From: JBOGCH01 sp051656645
GTDB taxonomy: Bacteria > Bacteroidota > Bacteroidia > Bacteroidales > Marinifilaceae
Reading direction: 5' to 3'
NCBI GenBank assembly: GCA_051656645.1
Contig: JBOGCH010000028.1
Location: forward strand, 1 to 60,966
DNA length: 60,966 bases
Shown: positions 38,165 to 47,168 of the stretch, in pieces
Layout of the letters: each line of letters opens with the position of its first letter
How positions within the stretch are numbered: position 1 is the first letter of the stretch
Notes under the pieces: generated by a model
Database searches by the model: none
What the model saw: only the letters and a program-made list of their open reading frames with translations
Told to the model about the DNA's origin: nothing
Translations under genes and position numbers: made by a program

Positions 38165-39568
38165 ATGAGAAACTATAATATATTATTTGCCTTTATATTA
38201 TTATTGGTAACGCAATCTTGTGACAGTTTCCTTGATATGCAACCTAAGGGTATTCTAATTCCCAAATACTATGAGGACTATGTAAAGTTGATAAATTATC
38301 CGCAACTTCTAAAAACCTCCGATTCATATCCTAGCTTCATAACCGATAATGTCGTTTTACCTGATGGATTAGACATTAGTGAAGATGCGTTAATGGATTT
38401 ACCAACACGCAATCTCTATACATTTCAAACGGATATCTTTGGAGATGCTGAGACTGATGGATTGTGGGATTACTCTTATAATCGTATCTATTACTACAAT
38501 ACAATCATTGATGATATAATGAGTGTAGAGGATGCTACTTTAAAACAAAAGCAAGCATTACGTGCAGAAGCTTTATTAGGACGAGCGTTCGAATACTTAA
38601 ATCTGGTAAATGCCTACGCAAAACATTATGATTCGCAAACAGCAGCTACAGATGACGGAATACCACTAATGCTTGATAAAGAGATTGCGGGAAAGAAGAA
38701 TTTAAAACGTGCATCAGTACAACAAGTATATGACAGAATAAAACAGGATTTGGATACGGCAGCCATTTATTTACCTGAACGTCCGGAGGGAACAACGTTC
38801 AGAGCATCGAAACCGGTAGGACTAGGAATGTTGGCACGCATGTATTTATATATGGGAAGATATGAATTGGCTCTTAAGTATGCACAACAATCACTAGCAT
38901 TAAATGAAACGGTATTGGATTTAACCCTACATAAAGTTGTTGATCCTGATAAATCCATTGGTAGAACAGATTATCCGAGCGAAGCGAAAAATAATCCCGA
39001 AAATATTTATGTTCGTTTAGCTCCCTATGTTTTTGGTATGAGCGGATCCACATTTGTTTCTGAAGAGCTAGTGGAACTTTACGAGCAAAATGAAGGTGAT
39101 ATGCGTAAGGAACTATTTATGACAAAAAAGATTTGGGGAACGGAATATCCAAATTATGTGTGGTGTCCATACGTTTATGCCAATTTAGCTATGAATGTAC
39201 CTGAGATGTTACTTATTGCTGCTGAGTGCGAAGCGCGCATCGGTTCAAAAGAGAATGCAATGGAATTCTTGAATAAGTTAATGGTGAAGAGAATAAAGGA
39301 TTTTACAAATAAAACAGCAACGAGTAATCAAGATGCACTTGCTTTAGTATTAGCTGAGCGTAGGCGTGAAATGGCAATGGTTGGTTGTGCGCGCTTAATT
39401 GATTTAAAGAGATTAAACCGAGAACCGGCTTTCGCTAAAACAATCACGCATGTTGTGGAAGGTAAAACTTATACACTAAAACCTACAAGTTCAAAATATA
39501 TTCTTCCAATTCCAAACCAGGTTATAGCACATAATCCGGAAATGAAGCAAAATGAACGTAATGATTAA
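38165..39568 (+). CDS. SusD/RagB-family lipoprotein (locus 2)
   Basis: A 467-residue lipoprotein (lipobox QSC, then DSFLDMQPKG). The central ALLGRAFEYLNLVNAYAKHY is the SusD helical core; LAERRREMAMVGCARLIDLKRLNRE near the C-terminus is also typical. It lies 11 bases after the receptor. Its N-terminal region (ILIPKYYEDYVKLINYPQ) is of the kind found in Bacteroidales systems that carry thioredoxin-like partners. Confidence 0.93.
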   Translation: MRNYNILFAFILLLVTQSCDSFLDMQPKGILIPKYYEDYVKLINYPQLLKTSDSYPSFITDNVVLPDGLDISEDALMDLPTRNLYTFQTDIFGDAETDGLWDYSYNRIYYYNTIIDDIMSVEDATLKQKQALRAEALLGRAFEYLNLVNAYAKHYDSQTAATDDGIPLMLDKEIAGKKNLKRASVQQVYDRIKQDLDTAAIYLPERPEGTTFRASKPVGLGMLARMYLYMGRYELALKYAQQSLALNETVLDLTLHKVVDPDKSIGRTDYPSEAKNNPENIYVRLAPYVFGMSGSTFVSEELVELYEQNEGDMRKELFMTKKIWGTEYPNYVWCPYVYANLAMNVPEMLLIAAECEARIGSKENAMEFLNKLMVKRIKDFTNKTATSNQDALALVLAERRREMAMVGCARLIDLKRLNREPAFAKTITHVVEGKTYTLKPTSSKYILPIPNQVIAHNPEMKQNERND

Positions 39569-39572
39569 TACA

Positions 39573-39605
39573 CTAAAAGGGAGTTTTATTCTCCCTTTTA
39601 GTTTT
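39573..39605 (+). terminator. Weak terminator between SusD and the TlpA genes
   Basis: CTAAAAGGGAG (39573-39583) and CTCCCTTTTAG (39591-39601) form an 11-bp stem with only four T after it. It may lower, not end, transcription into the two downstream genes. Confidence 0.7.
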
Positions 39606-39618
39606 AAATAAACTTTTC

Positions 39619-40971
39619 ATGAAAAAAATACTAATAGGAACAGCGCTTTTCGCTTCAGTAGCTTGTCAAACGGAGCAACATACAACAATACGCTTGCACG
39701 GAGAATTACAAAATATGGGTACAACAAAGGTAGTTATGCGGTATCGTGGTACAGCTTCTATGGTTGGTGACTCCAGGGATATTGTTCTACAAACGGATGC
39801 AAATGGGAAGTTTGATACTACGCTCTATTTAAGTAGACCGGAATACTATGATATAAGTAGAAATACATTATACCTTACTCCTGGCGATGATTTAAATGTG
39901 TTTATAACACAAAATAACGGGGAGGCTATCTTTTCGGGAGTAGGAGCTGAAGCAAATAACTACATGAAGGATAGATTATTTCCGAAAGGAGGATCGTTCC
40001 TTGAGGGAGGTAAATATGCACAAGGCTCATTTGAACAATGTGTAAAGACTGTCGATTCGTTAGCAGCACTGCGAAAGCAGCAGCTAGCTGATCTAACAGG
40101 CGTAACAGAACGCTTTAAGACACTGGAAAGTGCTCGTATAAATGCGGATATTGCAAATAGCTATATCAATTATTTTGGTTATGCGCGCGAGAATAGAGCG
40201 CTTGGAGCAGATGAAAGAAAACAAAAGTATGCTGATTTCTCTAAACAGGCAGCTCCCTTAATAAATCCATTATTGCGTGAGTTTACTGACACGGCATTAT
40301 TACATGTTGCAGTGGTTCGTGATGTTTTAAGCTATGGTGTTGGAGAAAGAGCCAAAACAGAATGGTTTGAAGGTGTGACCATCCCAAATCTATACATAAC
40401 ATTATCCCAATCGTATGAAATGGTTGATGGATTAAGGAATAAAATAGACAAAGAAGTCATTGAACAAGCTAATAACTTTATAAGTACTATAAAGTATCCT
40501 GAGGTTATAGCTGAATTACAACATAAAGTAAATCAGGCTTCCAAACTATTGCCCGGTAAACAGGCTTTTGATTTCACCTACACAGATATTAAAGGTAATG
40601 AGCATAAATTGAGTCAGCATAAGGGTAAAATAATATATCTTGATTTTTGGGCAACATGGTGTGGACCTTGCATTGCCGAGTCACCTTATTTTGAGGAAAT
40701 GTCTCGAAATTATGATCAGAGCGAAGTTGTATTCCTACCCGTATCAACCGACCAACGTGCTCAAGTTTGGTTAGACTACTTGTCCAATCATGATAAACAA
40801 CTACCACAGTATAATACTACGGATGGTATATTAAAAACGGGATGGAGTATATTTGGTATTCCACGGTTCATTGTTATTGATCGTGACTTCAATATTGTTA
40901 ACGCTTATGCGCCACGCCCTTCAATGCCGGAAGCCAAAATATTACTAGATTCACTTTTAACATCGAAGTAA
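39619..40971 (+). CDS. TlpA-family thioredoxin-fold lipoprotein
   Basis: A 450-residue exported protein. The signal peptide ends in VAC (lipidated Cys16). Residues about 20-300 form a beta then helical accessory part. Residues about 310-450 form a thioredoxin domain with WATWCGPC and the cis-Pro loop GIPRFIVID. Members reduce or exchange disulfides outside the cytoplasm. Its position after SusCD suggests it handles an imported cysteine-containing substrate or maintains the receptor complex (inference). Its stop overlaps the next ATG. Confidence 0.88.
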   Translation: MKKILIGTALFASVACQTEQHTTIRLHGELQNMGTTKVVMRYRGTASMVGDSRDIVLQTDANGKFDTTLYLSRPEYYDISRNTLYLTPGDDLNVFITQNNGEAIFSGVGAEANNYMKDRLFPKGGSFLEGGKYAQGSFEQCVKTVDSLAALRKQQLADLTGVTERFKTLESARINADIANSYINYFGYARENRALGADERKQKYADFSKQAAPLINPLLREFTDTALLHVAVVRDVLSYGVGERAKTEWFEGVTIPNLYITLSQSYEMVDGLRNKIDKEVIEQANNFISTIKYPEVIAELQHKVNQASKLLPGKQAFDFTYTDIKGNEHKLSQHKGKIIYLDFWATWCGPCIAESPYFEEMSRNYDQSEVVFLPVSTDQRAQVWLDYLSNHDKQLPQYNTTDGILKTGWSIFGIPRFIVIDRDFNIVNAYAPRPSMPEAKILLDSLLTSK

Positions 40972-42107
40972 TGAAAAAACTAATCATCTCATTTTGCCTA
41001 ATTGTGTTTTTATCATGTAGTGATAAAGCACCAACCTTGACGGGTACAATTAATTTACCCGACAGTACGTCAGTCTATTTGTGCGAGGTTGTAAGTGAAT
41101 ATTATGGACGTCATAAGATTATTGATTCGGCAACAGTATTGAATAACGAATTCCAATTTTTACTTTCTGATAAAGTACCACAGCTTCTTTTTTTGGGAAC
41201 GGATGCTTATGCCGGAGGATATATCTTTTTTGATGGCAACGCAATAAAGGCTACAACAACTCAAGGAGATAAGCGCGAAATGGAATGGCACGTTACTGGT
41301 TCCACTGCCGACCTTAGATACAGAGAATTTCAAAAAGGACTTGCTTCTGCAAGAAAACAGCATATCTTAGATTCATTAGATATGCTGTTTATGAAAGCAA
41401 AAACAATTCGTGATACAGCTGAAATGGCTAGAATTAAAACCGAATCGTTACCATATTATGACTCTGCATCAGTTGCACAAAAAAGATATGTAGAGGAGAT
41501 ACTTGAACAAGAGCCCATTTCATTGTTTAAATCTTATTTATACTATAACCAGAAGTTTGTTCGTCAATCCTATCCGTCTTTGGAGAATATTCAAATGGAA
41601 AGAGAATGCTTAAATAAGCTTGAAGCCCAAATGCCGCCCACAATCTACGCTCAAAAAATGCGAGAGAAGTTAGATGTCCATGCCGCTTGTGCCATTAATG
41701 CGCAAGCACCACAAATAACGGGCATTGATACGTTGGGCAATCCACTTTCACTATCCGACATGAAGGGGCAATATGTGATAGTCGATTTCTGGAACTCGTA
41801 TTGTAAATGGTGTCGCTTGGAGACTCCCTACATTCTTAAAGCCCTTAACCGGTTTAAAGATAAAAATGTTGCAGTATTAGGTGTGTCCTCCGACTATAAG
41901 CGTGAGGATTGGATTAAAGCAATTCATGAGGATCAAAGCTATTGGCACCATCTTTTATTAGATCGTGAAACATCAAATAAGGTATTCGATGCATACTGTA
42001 TTCAAGGAATACCTTACATCATATTGGTAGGTCCCGATGGTAAAATTCTAAGAAAGGATCTTAGACATGAGGAAATAGAAAATAGCCTTGCTAGCTATCT
42101 TAATTAG
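40971..42107 (+). CDS. DUF4369/TlpA-type thioredoxin-fold lipoprotein with CKWC motif
   Basis: A 378-residue lipoprotein (lipobox LSC). The N-terminal DUF4369-like beta domain opens with LTGTINLPDSTSVYLCEV; a helical linker follows; the C-terminal thioredoxin domain has FWNSYCKWCRLETPY in place of WCGPC, and GIPYIILVGPDG. The CKWC centre differs from the preceding protein, pointing to another redox potential or partner. It overlaps the previous stop by one base. Confidence 0.87.
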   Translation: MKKLIISFCLIVFLSCSDKAPTLTGTINLPDSTSVYLCEVVSEYYGRHKIIDSATVLNNEFQFLLSDKVPQLLFLGTDAYAGGYIFFDGNAIKATTTQGDKREMEWHVTGSTADLRYREFQKGLASARKQHILDSLDMLFMKAKTIRDTAEMARIKTESLPYYDSASVAQKRYVEEILEQEPISLFKSYLYYNQKFVRQSYPSLENIQMERECLNKLEAQMPPTIYAQKMREKLDVHAACAINAQAPQITGIDTLGNPLSLSDMKGQYVIVDFWNSYCKWCRLETPYILKALNRFKDKNVAVLGVSSDYKREDWIKAIHEDQSYWHHLLLDRETSNKVFDAYCIQGIPYIILVGPDGKILRKDLRHEEIENSLASYLN

Positions 42108-42135
42108 TGGAACCTATTTCTTGTTTTATTTATGG

Positions 42136-42208
42136 ATGAGGGTGTGTCAAAGCACCCTCAATTATATTGTACCTTGTTCCAATTCATATTTTTCCTTTAC
42201 TTCAAGGT
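42136..42208. repeat. 73-bp perfect direct repeat (partner 43054-43126)
   Basis: Bases 42136-42208 are identical to 43054-43126, and similarity fades beyond. The unit holds a GAGGGTG/CACCCTC hairpin and the last 15 codons of the DUF975 gene. The two copies flank the TonB-C lipoprotein gene. Confidence 0.95.
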
Positions 42209-42284
42209 GAAATCTTGTCATTGAAGTGGACACATGTGGGTAAATATAGTTCTCTTCAATGCCTTTTGTAATCACAAAAATACA
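42162..42284 (-). pseudogene. Truncated copy of the DUF975 gene 3' end
   Basis: The minus strand reads an open frame of about 40 codons whose end is identical to the last 15 residues of the DUF975 protein (LEVKEKYELEQGTI) and whose upstream part is a diverged version of it (IYPHVSTSMTRFH against VYPYILTSMAKFY). A stop lies just upstream and no start or body of the gene is present. The rest of the 464-base gap up to the TonB-C gene shows only A/T-rich sequence with a possible TACCTTTA box near 42490. Confidence 0.9.
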
Positions 42285-42571
42285 AATATGATAACGTAAA
42301 TAGTGATATTATCCTGTCATTATGTGTTATATAATACAAGTCAGTGCGTTTTAGGTTAAATAGACGAACGATTAATTCTAGTTTATCTTACAATGTTTCA
42401 ATCACAGAATTTATTGTTGTGTGTAGTAGTCAAAGTGCTGATTAATAGGGTTTAATGAAACATTTACTTAAAAATTAAAGTATTTATTGTACCTTTATAA
42501 GCAAGCGAGTATATAGTTACAGGGAATAACTACTCTAATAACCGTAATTCATAACTTAATAATTTGGTATT

Positions 42572-43036
42572 ATGAAACAGCATTATCTTAACTTAACTAA
42601 GACATCAGGAGCTTTTATAGCCGTTTTTTTATTTGTTATTGTGTTTCAAGGTTGTGCCGAAGGGAATGAAAAAAAAGAGGTAAATGATGCAATAGCTGAA
42701 ACTATCAATGAAAAAGATTCGTTTATTCGCTGTATTTGCGAAGAAAGTCCGGTAATATTAGAATATGATAGTTTTTTAGATTATGTGCAAAAAAATATTC
42801 GTTATCCTGAAAAAGCAAAAAAGTTGAAACTTTCAGGTACAGTCTGCATGAACTTCATAGTAGATAAAGATGGTAAAGTTTCGGAACCTAAAATTATTAG
42901 GGGCGTACATGAGTTGCTTGATGTGGAAGCTATGCGCCTAATAAATGAGATGCCTGATTGGATACCCGGGAAATACAAAGATGAGCCGGCTAGTTTCCTT
43001 ATGACAATGCCAATAAGTTTTAAATATAATCCTTAA
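42572..43036 (+). CDS. Lipoprotein with TonB C-terminal domain
   Basis: A 154-residue protein with a long N-terminal hydrophobic segment ending in the lipobox QGC. Residues about 65-154 are a TonB-C domain: FLDYVQKNIRYPEKAKKLKLSGTVCMNFIVDKDGKV, then LDVEAMRLINEMPDWIPGKY and the closing MPISFKY. Without the proline-rich spacer it cannot span the periplasm as classical TonB does; such short forms may modulate TonB-dependent receptors or interact with peptidoglycan (inference). Confidence 0.85.
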   Translation: MKQHYLNLTKTSGAFIAVFLFVIVFQGCAEGNEKKEVNDAIAETINEKDSFIRCICEESPVILEYDSFLDYVQKNIRYPEKAKKLKLSGTVCMNFIVDKDGKVSEPKIIRGVHELLDVEAMRLINEMPDWIPGKYKDEPASFLMTMPISFKYNP

Positions 43037-43055
43037 GTTAGGACTAGTAAGATAT

Positions 43056-43077
43056 GAGGGTGTGTCAAAGCACCCTC
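43056..43077. terminator. Hairpin between convergent TonB-C and DUF975 genes
   Basis: GAGGGTG (43056-43062) pairs with CACCCTC (43071-43077) around 8 bases. There is no T run. It is part of the duplicated 73-bp unit. Confidence 0.6.
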
Positions 43078-43079
43078 AA

Positions 43080-43733
43080 TTATATTGTACCTTGTTCCAA
43101 TTCATATTTTTCCTTTACTTCAAGGTAAAATTTTGCCATTGAGGTTAATATATAAGGGTATACCCATAGAATTCCCACAACAAAAACAGTAAGCACTGCA
43201 AAAAGTACCCATCCGGTAAATGAAAGGCACAGTAAAAATAGTTTCCATTTATTTCCGCGCATCATTTTTATACTTAACTCAATAGCTTGATTATAGCGTA
43301 TGCCATAATCCTTCATAATATATATGGTGAGAGCGTAGGAAAATATTTTAATTATTCCCGGAACAACAAGGAGTATACTCCATAGTAATATGTAGATAGA
43401 CATTAGTACATATGTAAGTGTAACGTGTATGTAGTTCCGAAAACCATCAAATAAATTCCTTAATGTCATGTTTTCTCCTCGACAAATGTTTAGAAAATAG
43501 ATTTGATAGCCATATTGGAGTGCGGGGAAAATAAATACTAGGCTTAAAACACAAAGTAGTAATTCAATGCTGAATATGTCAGTTTGCTTAAAACAACTAG
43601 CTAGTGGTTTTATTATACATACTCCAATAATGAGAATGTAAACACAAGAGGTGCAGAAAAGGTAGTACCAATGATTGGCAAGTGTTGCTTTTGCATAACG
43701 GCGAATTTCTCGACAAGCTATTGTTATTTTCAT
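43080..43733 (-). CDS. DUF975 family membrane protein
   Basis: A 217-residue protein with about five hydrophobic segments. Family marks are NICRGENMTLRNLFDGF, the segment LLWSILLVVPGIIKIFSYALTIYIMKD, and MMRGNKWKLFLLCLSFTGW. Function of DUF975 is unknown. The gene is monocistronic and convergent with the TonB-C lipoprotein gene. A truncated duplicate of its 3' end lies about 0.9 kb to the left. Confidence 0.87.
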   Translation of the reverse strand: MKITIACREIRRYAKATLANHWYYLFCTSCVYILIIGVCIIKPLASCFKQTDIFSIELLLCVLSLVFIFPALQYGYQIYFLNICRGENMTLRNLFDGFRNYIHVTLTYVLMSIYILLWSILLVVPGIIKIFSYALTIYIMKDYGIRYNQAIELSIKMMRGNKWKLFLLCLSFTGWVLFAVLTVFVVGILWVYPYILTSMAKFYLEVKEKYELEQGTI

Positions 43734-43839
43734 GTTTTTATATCTATTCGTAAAGATAATACTCCTTTTATCAGTGACTTACTTTGATATTTAAAGGTAC
43801 GAATAAATTTCTAAATCCGGATTAACTTTCTTGACATTG

Positions 43840-43918
43840 ATTATAAATGATAAAAAACCATATATAGTTTACTCACTCTTGATAAGTAAACTATATATGG
43901 TTTTTTATCATTTATAAT
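43840..43918 (-). terminator. Perfect 34-bp hairpin ending the Phe/Tyr operon
   Basis: Bases 43840-43873 and 43885-43918 are exact reverse complements around an 11-base loop. Within it, on the minus strand, an inner stem ending TATATGG is followed by six T, giving a proper terminator inside a longer palindrome, 20 bases after the last gene of the operon. Confidence 0.9.
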
Positions 43919-43938
43919 TCAAGGAGATTAGCTCGTAG

Positions 43939-45036
43939 TTAATCCTGATTCATAATGCATGTCTGTCTGTCAATGGAAGCTTGGTGTATTGCTTTGAATA
44001 CTTTTTCCAAGAATTCTGGTTCAAGTCCATTGGTAGCCCCTTGGCGGAAAACTTTGTCTAGGATGGCATCCCAACGTCCGGATTGTAGTATCGTGATGTG
44101 GTTGTCCTTTTTGTATTGTCCAATTTTGTCCACCACTTGCATACGTCTGCCTAGAATATCTAGAATTTCCGTATCCAGATTATCGATATTCGAGCGTAAT
44201 TCGTCAATATTCTCACGGTATGTAATGTCTTGAGAATCGGTGTTGCGTATCACTAATTTATCTAATATCGTAGTTAAATCCGTAGGTGTTACCTGTTGCG
44301 CTGCATCACTCAATGCAATTTCAGGACAAATATGGCTTTCAATAATTAATCCGTCAAAGCCTAAATCCATGGCTTGTTGTGATAACTCCTGGATATATTC
44401 ACGTTTACCGGCAATATGACTCGGGTCGCAAATCATTACCATGTCCGGGAAGCGGCGGCGCATCTCAATAGGTAATTGCCATTGTGGAACATTACGGTAT
44501 TTGCAAGGTCCGTATGCAGAGAAACCACGATGAATAATACCCAGTTTTTTTAAACCGGCAAGATTAAGTCGCTCTAAAGCTCCTGTCCATAATTCTACAT
44601 CCGGATTAATAGGGTTCTTTACCAATACAGGAATATCAGTTCCTTTCAGTGCATCAACAATTTCTTGCATGGCAAAAGGGTTTGCTGTTGTCCTTGCTCC
44701 AATCCACAGCATATCCACACCCGCTTTCAAAGCTTCGTAAACGTGTTTAACGTTGGCAACCTCAGTTGAAATTTTCATTCCTAGTTCGCGTTTAACCTCT
44801 TGCAACCATGGCAAACCTTCGGCTCCAATTCCTTCAAAACAATTTGGTCTTGTACGCGGTTTCCATATCCCGGCACGTAGTACCTCAACGCCGTTGGCCT
44901 TTAAAGCTCTTGCCGTTTCAAATACCTGGCGCTCATTTTCAGCGCTACATGGTCCTGCAATAATTAATGGTTTGTTAGCCGATGAGAATAATCCCCAATC
45001 CTGTACTTTTTTGATATCTAAATTTGTTGTGCTCAT
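43939..45036 (-). CDS. Bifunctional DAHP synthase / chorismate mutase
   Basis: A 365-residue fusion. Residues about 1-265 are a class I-beta DAHP synthase (PLIIAGPCSAEN, AGIWKPRTRPNCFEGIG, KNPINPDVELW, HRGFS, CDPSHIAGKRE), which joins erythrose-4-phosphate and PEP. Residues about 275-365 are an AroQ chorismate mutase (LRSNIDNLDTEILDILGRRMQVVDKIGQYKK). The fusion supplies the first step of the shikimate route and the branch step to prephenate; in such fusions the mutase often also serves allosteric control. Last gene of the operon. Confidence 0.95.
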   Translation of the reverse strand: MSTTNLDIKKVQDWGLFSSANKPLIIAGPCSAENERQVFETARALKANGVEVLRAGIWKPRTRPNCFEGIGAEGLPWLQEVKRELGMKISTEVANVKHVYEALKAGVDMLWIGARTTANPFAMQEIVDALKGTDIPVLVKNPINPDVELWTGALERLNLAGLKKLGIIHRGFSAYGPCKYRNVPQWQLPIEMRRRFPDMVMICDPSHIAGKREYIQELSQQAMDLGFDGLIIESHICPEIALSDAAQQVTPTDLTTILDKLVIRNTDSQDITYRENIDELRSNIDNLDTEILDILGRRMQVVDKIGQYKKDNHITILQSGRWDAILDKVFRQGATNGLEPEFLEKVFKAIHQASIDRQTCIMNQD

Positions 45037-45075
45037 AATAGTGTTGATTTAATGGTGTAATAAATTTGTTATGTG

Positions 45076-45927
45076 TTATCGTATTATTCGTCTAATTCTG
45101 TTGGCTTCCTGTATTAGGCTTCCAATATCCTCTCTGTTCTCATTGGCAATGGCTTCTCTAAATTTGGAAAGCTTTTCCATATAGGTGTCCAAAACCTCGA
45201 GTACATTATGTTTATTGCGTGTTAAAATGGGTGTCCACATGGCACTGCTACTTTTGGCTAAGCGTACGGTAGAGGAGAACCCCCCGGATGCTAGATCAAA
45301 GATATGTTTCTCATTCTGTTCTTTCTCCAATACTGTAAGTGCTAGCGCGAAACTTGTAATATGCGAGATATGCGATACATAGGCGGCATGTACGTCATGG
45401 TCTGTTGCACTCATTGTTAGTGTACGCATGTTTAAGCAGTCATACATAGAGGCTACCGTTTCTACCGCATCATTATCACTCTCCTCTGTGTTACATAAAA
45501 TGCCGGCGCGTCCGTCAAACAAACCGCTCATTGCAGCCCATGGTCCGGAGTATTCGGTTCCTGCCATTGGGTGGCCGGACACGTAGCGTCCGCGTTGTGG
45601 ATGATTGGCTACGGATGAGGTAATTAATCCTTTGGTAGAACAAACATCCGTAATAATTTGGTTACTGCTTTTATCTAACAAAGTTTTCAATAAACCATTG
45701 GCAACATCCACCGGTGTAGCAATAATAATAAGCTCACACTCATCCATGCACTCGTCCACCGTGACTATTCTATCTACCAACTCCATGTGCTCGGCAGTTG
45801 CCGCATGGAGCGGATTGCTCTCCACTCCCAAAACTTCACTACAAAATCCGCGTTGCTTTAAATCAATGGCCATTGAACCACCAATAAGCCCCAAGCCTAT
45901 AACTCCTATTTTTCTATCTCGTTTCAT
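45076..45927 (-). CDS. tyrA: Prephenate dehydrogenase
   Basis: A 283-residue NAD(P)-dependent enzyme: GVIGLGLIGGSMA near residue 8 is the Rossmann motif; SGHPMAGTEYSGP is the prephenate-binding block; the helical C-terminal domain has HISHITSFALA. It oxidises prephenate to 4-hydroxyphenylpyruvate, the tyrosine branch. No ACT domain is present. 12 bases after the aminotransferase stop. Confidence 0.94.
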   Translation of the reverse strand: MKRDRKIGVIGLGLIGGSMAIDLKQRGFCSEVLGVESNPLHAATAEHMELVDRIVTVDECMDECELIIIATPVDVANGLLKTLLDKSSNQIITDVCSTKGLITSSVANHPQRGRYVSGHPMAGTEYSGPWAAMSGLFDGRAGILCNTEESDNDAVETVASMYDCLNMRTLTMSATDHDVHAAYVSHISHITSFALALTVLEKEQNEKHIFDLASGGFSSTVRLAKSSSAMWTPILTRNKHNVLEVLDTYMEKLSKFREAIANENREDIGSLIQEANRIRRIIR

Positions 45928-45939
45928 ATTTAGTGTTTT

Positions 45940-47133
45940 CTAGCAACTGCTGCCATTACAAAATGCTTTTAATTTGAGCGATTCTCGTATTCTGTGCAAA
46001 GCATTTCCAAGAACGTCTTGCGATGCGCAAAGAGAGATACGTACGTATTGATCGCCATTACTTCCAAAAATAAAGCCCGGAGTAACAAATACTCTTGCCG
46101 TTTTCAAAAGATAGTCGGACAACTCTTCTCCATTTTTCCACTCTTCTCCAATTTTTCCCCATAGAAACAAACCACAGCTATCTGCTTGGTAGCGTATTCC
46201 CAAAAGAGTAAAAATGGCTCCTGCCAATTTTTGGCGAGTACGGTACTCTGCATTAAGATTTGCGTACCACTCTTCGTTCAAATTTAAGGCTTCAGCAGCA
46301 GCCAATTGTAAAGGGCGGAACATCCCGGAGTCCATGTTGCTTTTTACTTTCAATACTTGTTGAATCACCTCCTCATGTCCGGCAATCATGCCAACACGCC
46401 ATCCCGCCATATTAAAAGCTTTACTTAATGAATTTAGTTCCACGCAACACTCCAAAGCGCCTTCAACTGCCAAAATGCTTAAATAATCGTCGGTTAAAAT
46501 ACAACTGTACGGATTATCGTTACATATAAGAATGTTGTGTTTCTTTCCAAATGCCACAAGCTTTTCGTAAACTTCCATTGTTGCGCGTGCACCGGTAGGC
46601 ATATTCGGATAGTTAGTCCACATAAGCTTTACACGCGATAAGTCCATTTTTTCCAGAGCTTCAAAATCCGGCAACCAACCATTCTCTTCAAGTAAGTCAT
46701 ACTTCACCGCTACACCTTCAGCTAAAGCTGTTGCAGAGGAGTAAGTTGGATACCCGGGATTGGGTATTAATGCCTGGTCGCCGGGATTTAAATAAGCCAA
46801 TGATAGCATTAGGATACCTTCCTTAGAACCTGTAAGTAGTTGAATTTCTTTGTCGCCATCTAGTTTTACGTTATAGTAACGCGCGTACCACGATGCAAAA
46901 GCGTCGCGCAGCTCTTTAACGCCTTTATAACTTTGATATGCATGATTTTCCGGATTGATAGCTCCTGCGCATAAGTGTTCAATGACACGATTATCGGGAG
47001 CCATATCGGGCGATCCGATACCAAGATTAATAACTCGATTTCCTGATAAATTCATTTGCTCAATCTCTCTGAGTTTTCCTGAGAAGTAGTACTCGCGGAT
47101 TGTTGTTGTTCGGTTGGCTGGTTGTGCTATCAT
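45940..47133 (-). CDS. PLP-dependent aminotransferase, probably aromatic
   Basis: A 397-residue class I/II aminotransferase. Lys238 in SLSKAFNMAGWRVGM binds PLP; NDNPY near residue 205, PNPGYPTY near 124 and the late YVRISLC arginine are conserved. Between pheA and tyrA it most likely converts phenylpyruvate and 4-hydroxyphenylpyruvate to Phe and Tyr; the exact substrate is inferred from position. Confidence 0.9.
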   Translation of the reverse strand: MIAQPANRTTTIREYYFSGKLREIEQMNLSGNRVINLGIGSPDMAPDNRVIEHLCAGAINPENHAYQSYKGVKELRDAFASWYARYYNVKLDGDKEIQLLTGSKEGILMLSLAYLNPGDQALIPNPGYPTYSSATALAEGVAVKYDLLEENGWLPDFEALEKMDLSRVKLMWTNYPNMPTGARATMEVYEKLVAFGKKHNILICNDNPYSCILTDDYLSILAVEGALECCVELNSLSKAFNMAGWRVGMIAGHEEVIQQVLKVKSNMDSGMFRPLQLAAAEALNLNEEWYANLNAEYRTRQKLAGAIFTLLGIRYQADSCGLFLWGKIGEEWKNGEELSDYLLKTARVFVTPGFIFGSNGDQYVRISLCASQDVLGNALHRIRESLKLKAFCNGSSC

Positions 47134-47168
47134 GGCTTTATAGTATTTAAGGGTTAGTGTTTTTATAT

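Noticed and set aside
43955..45052. Open frames opposite the aromatic operon and other genes
   Set aside because: They overlap well-supported genes on the other strand and show no recognisable protein features.
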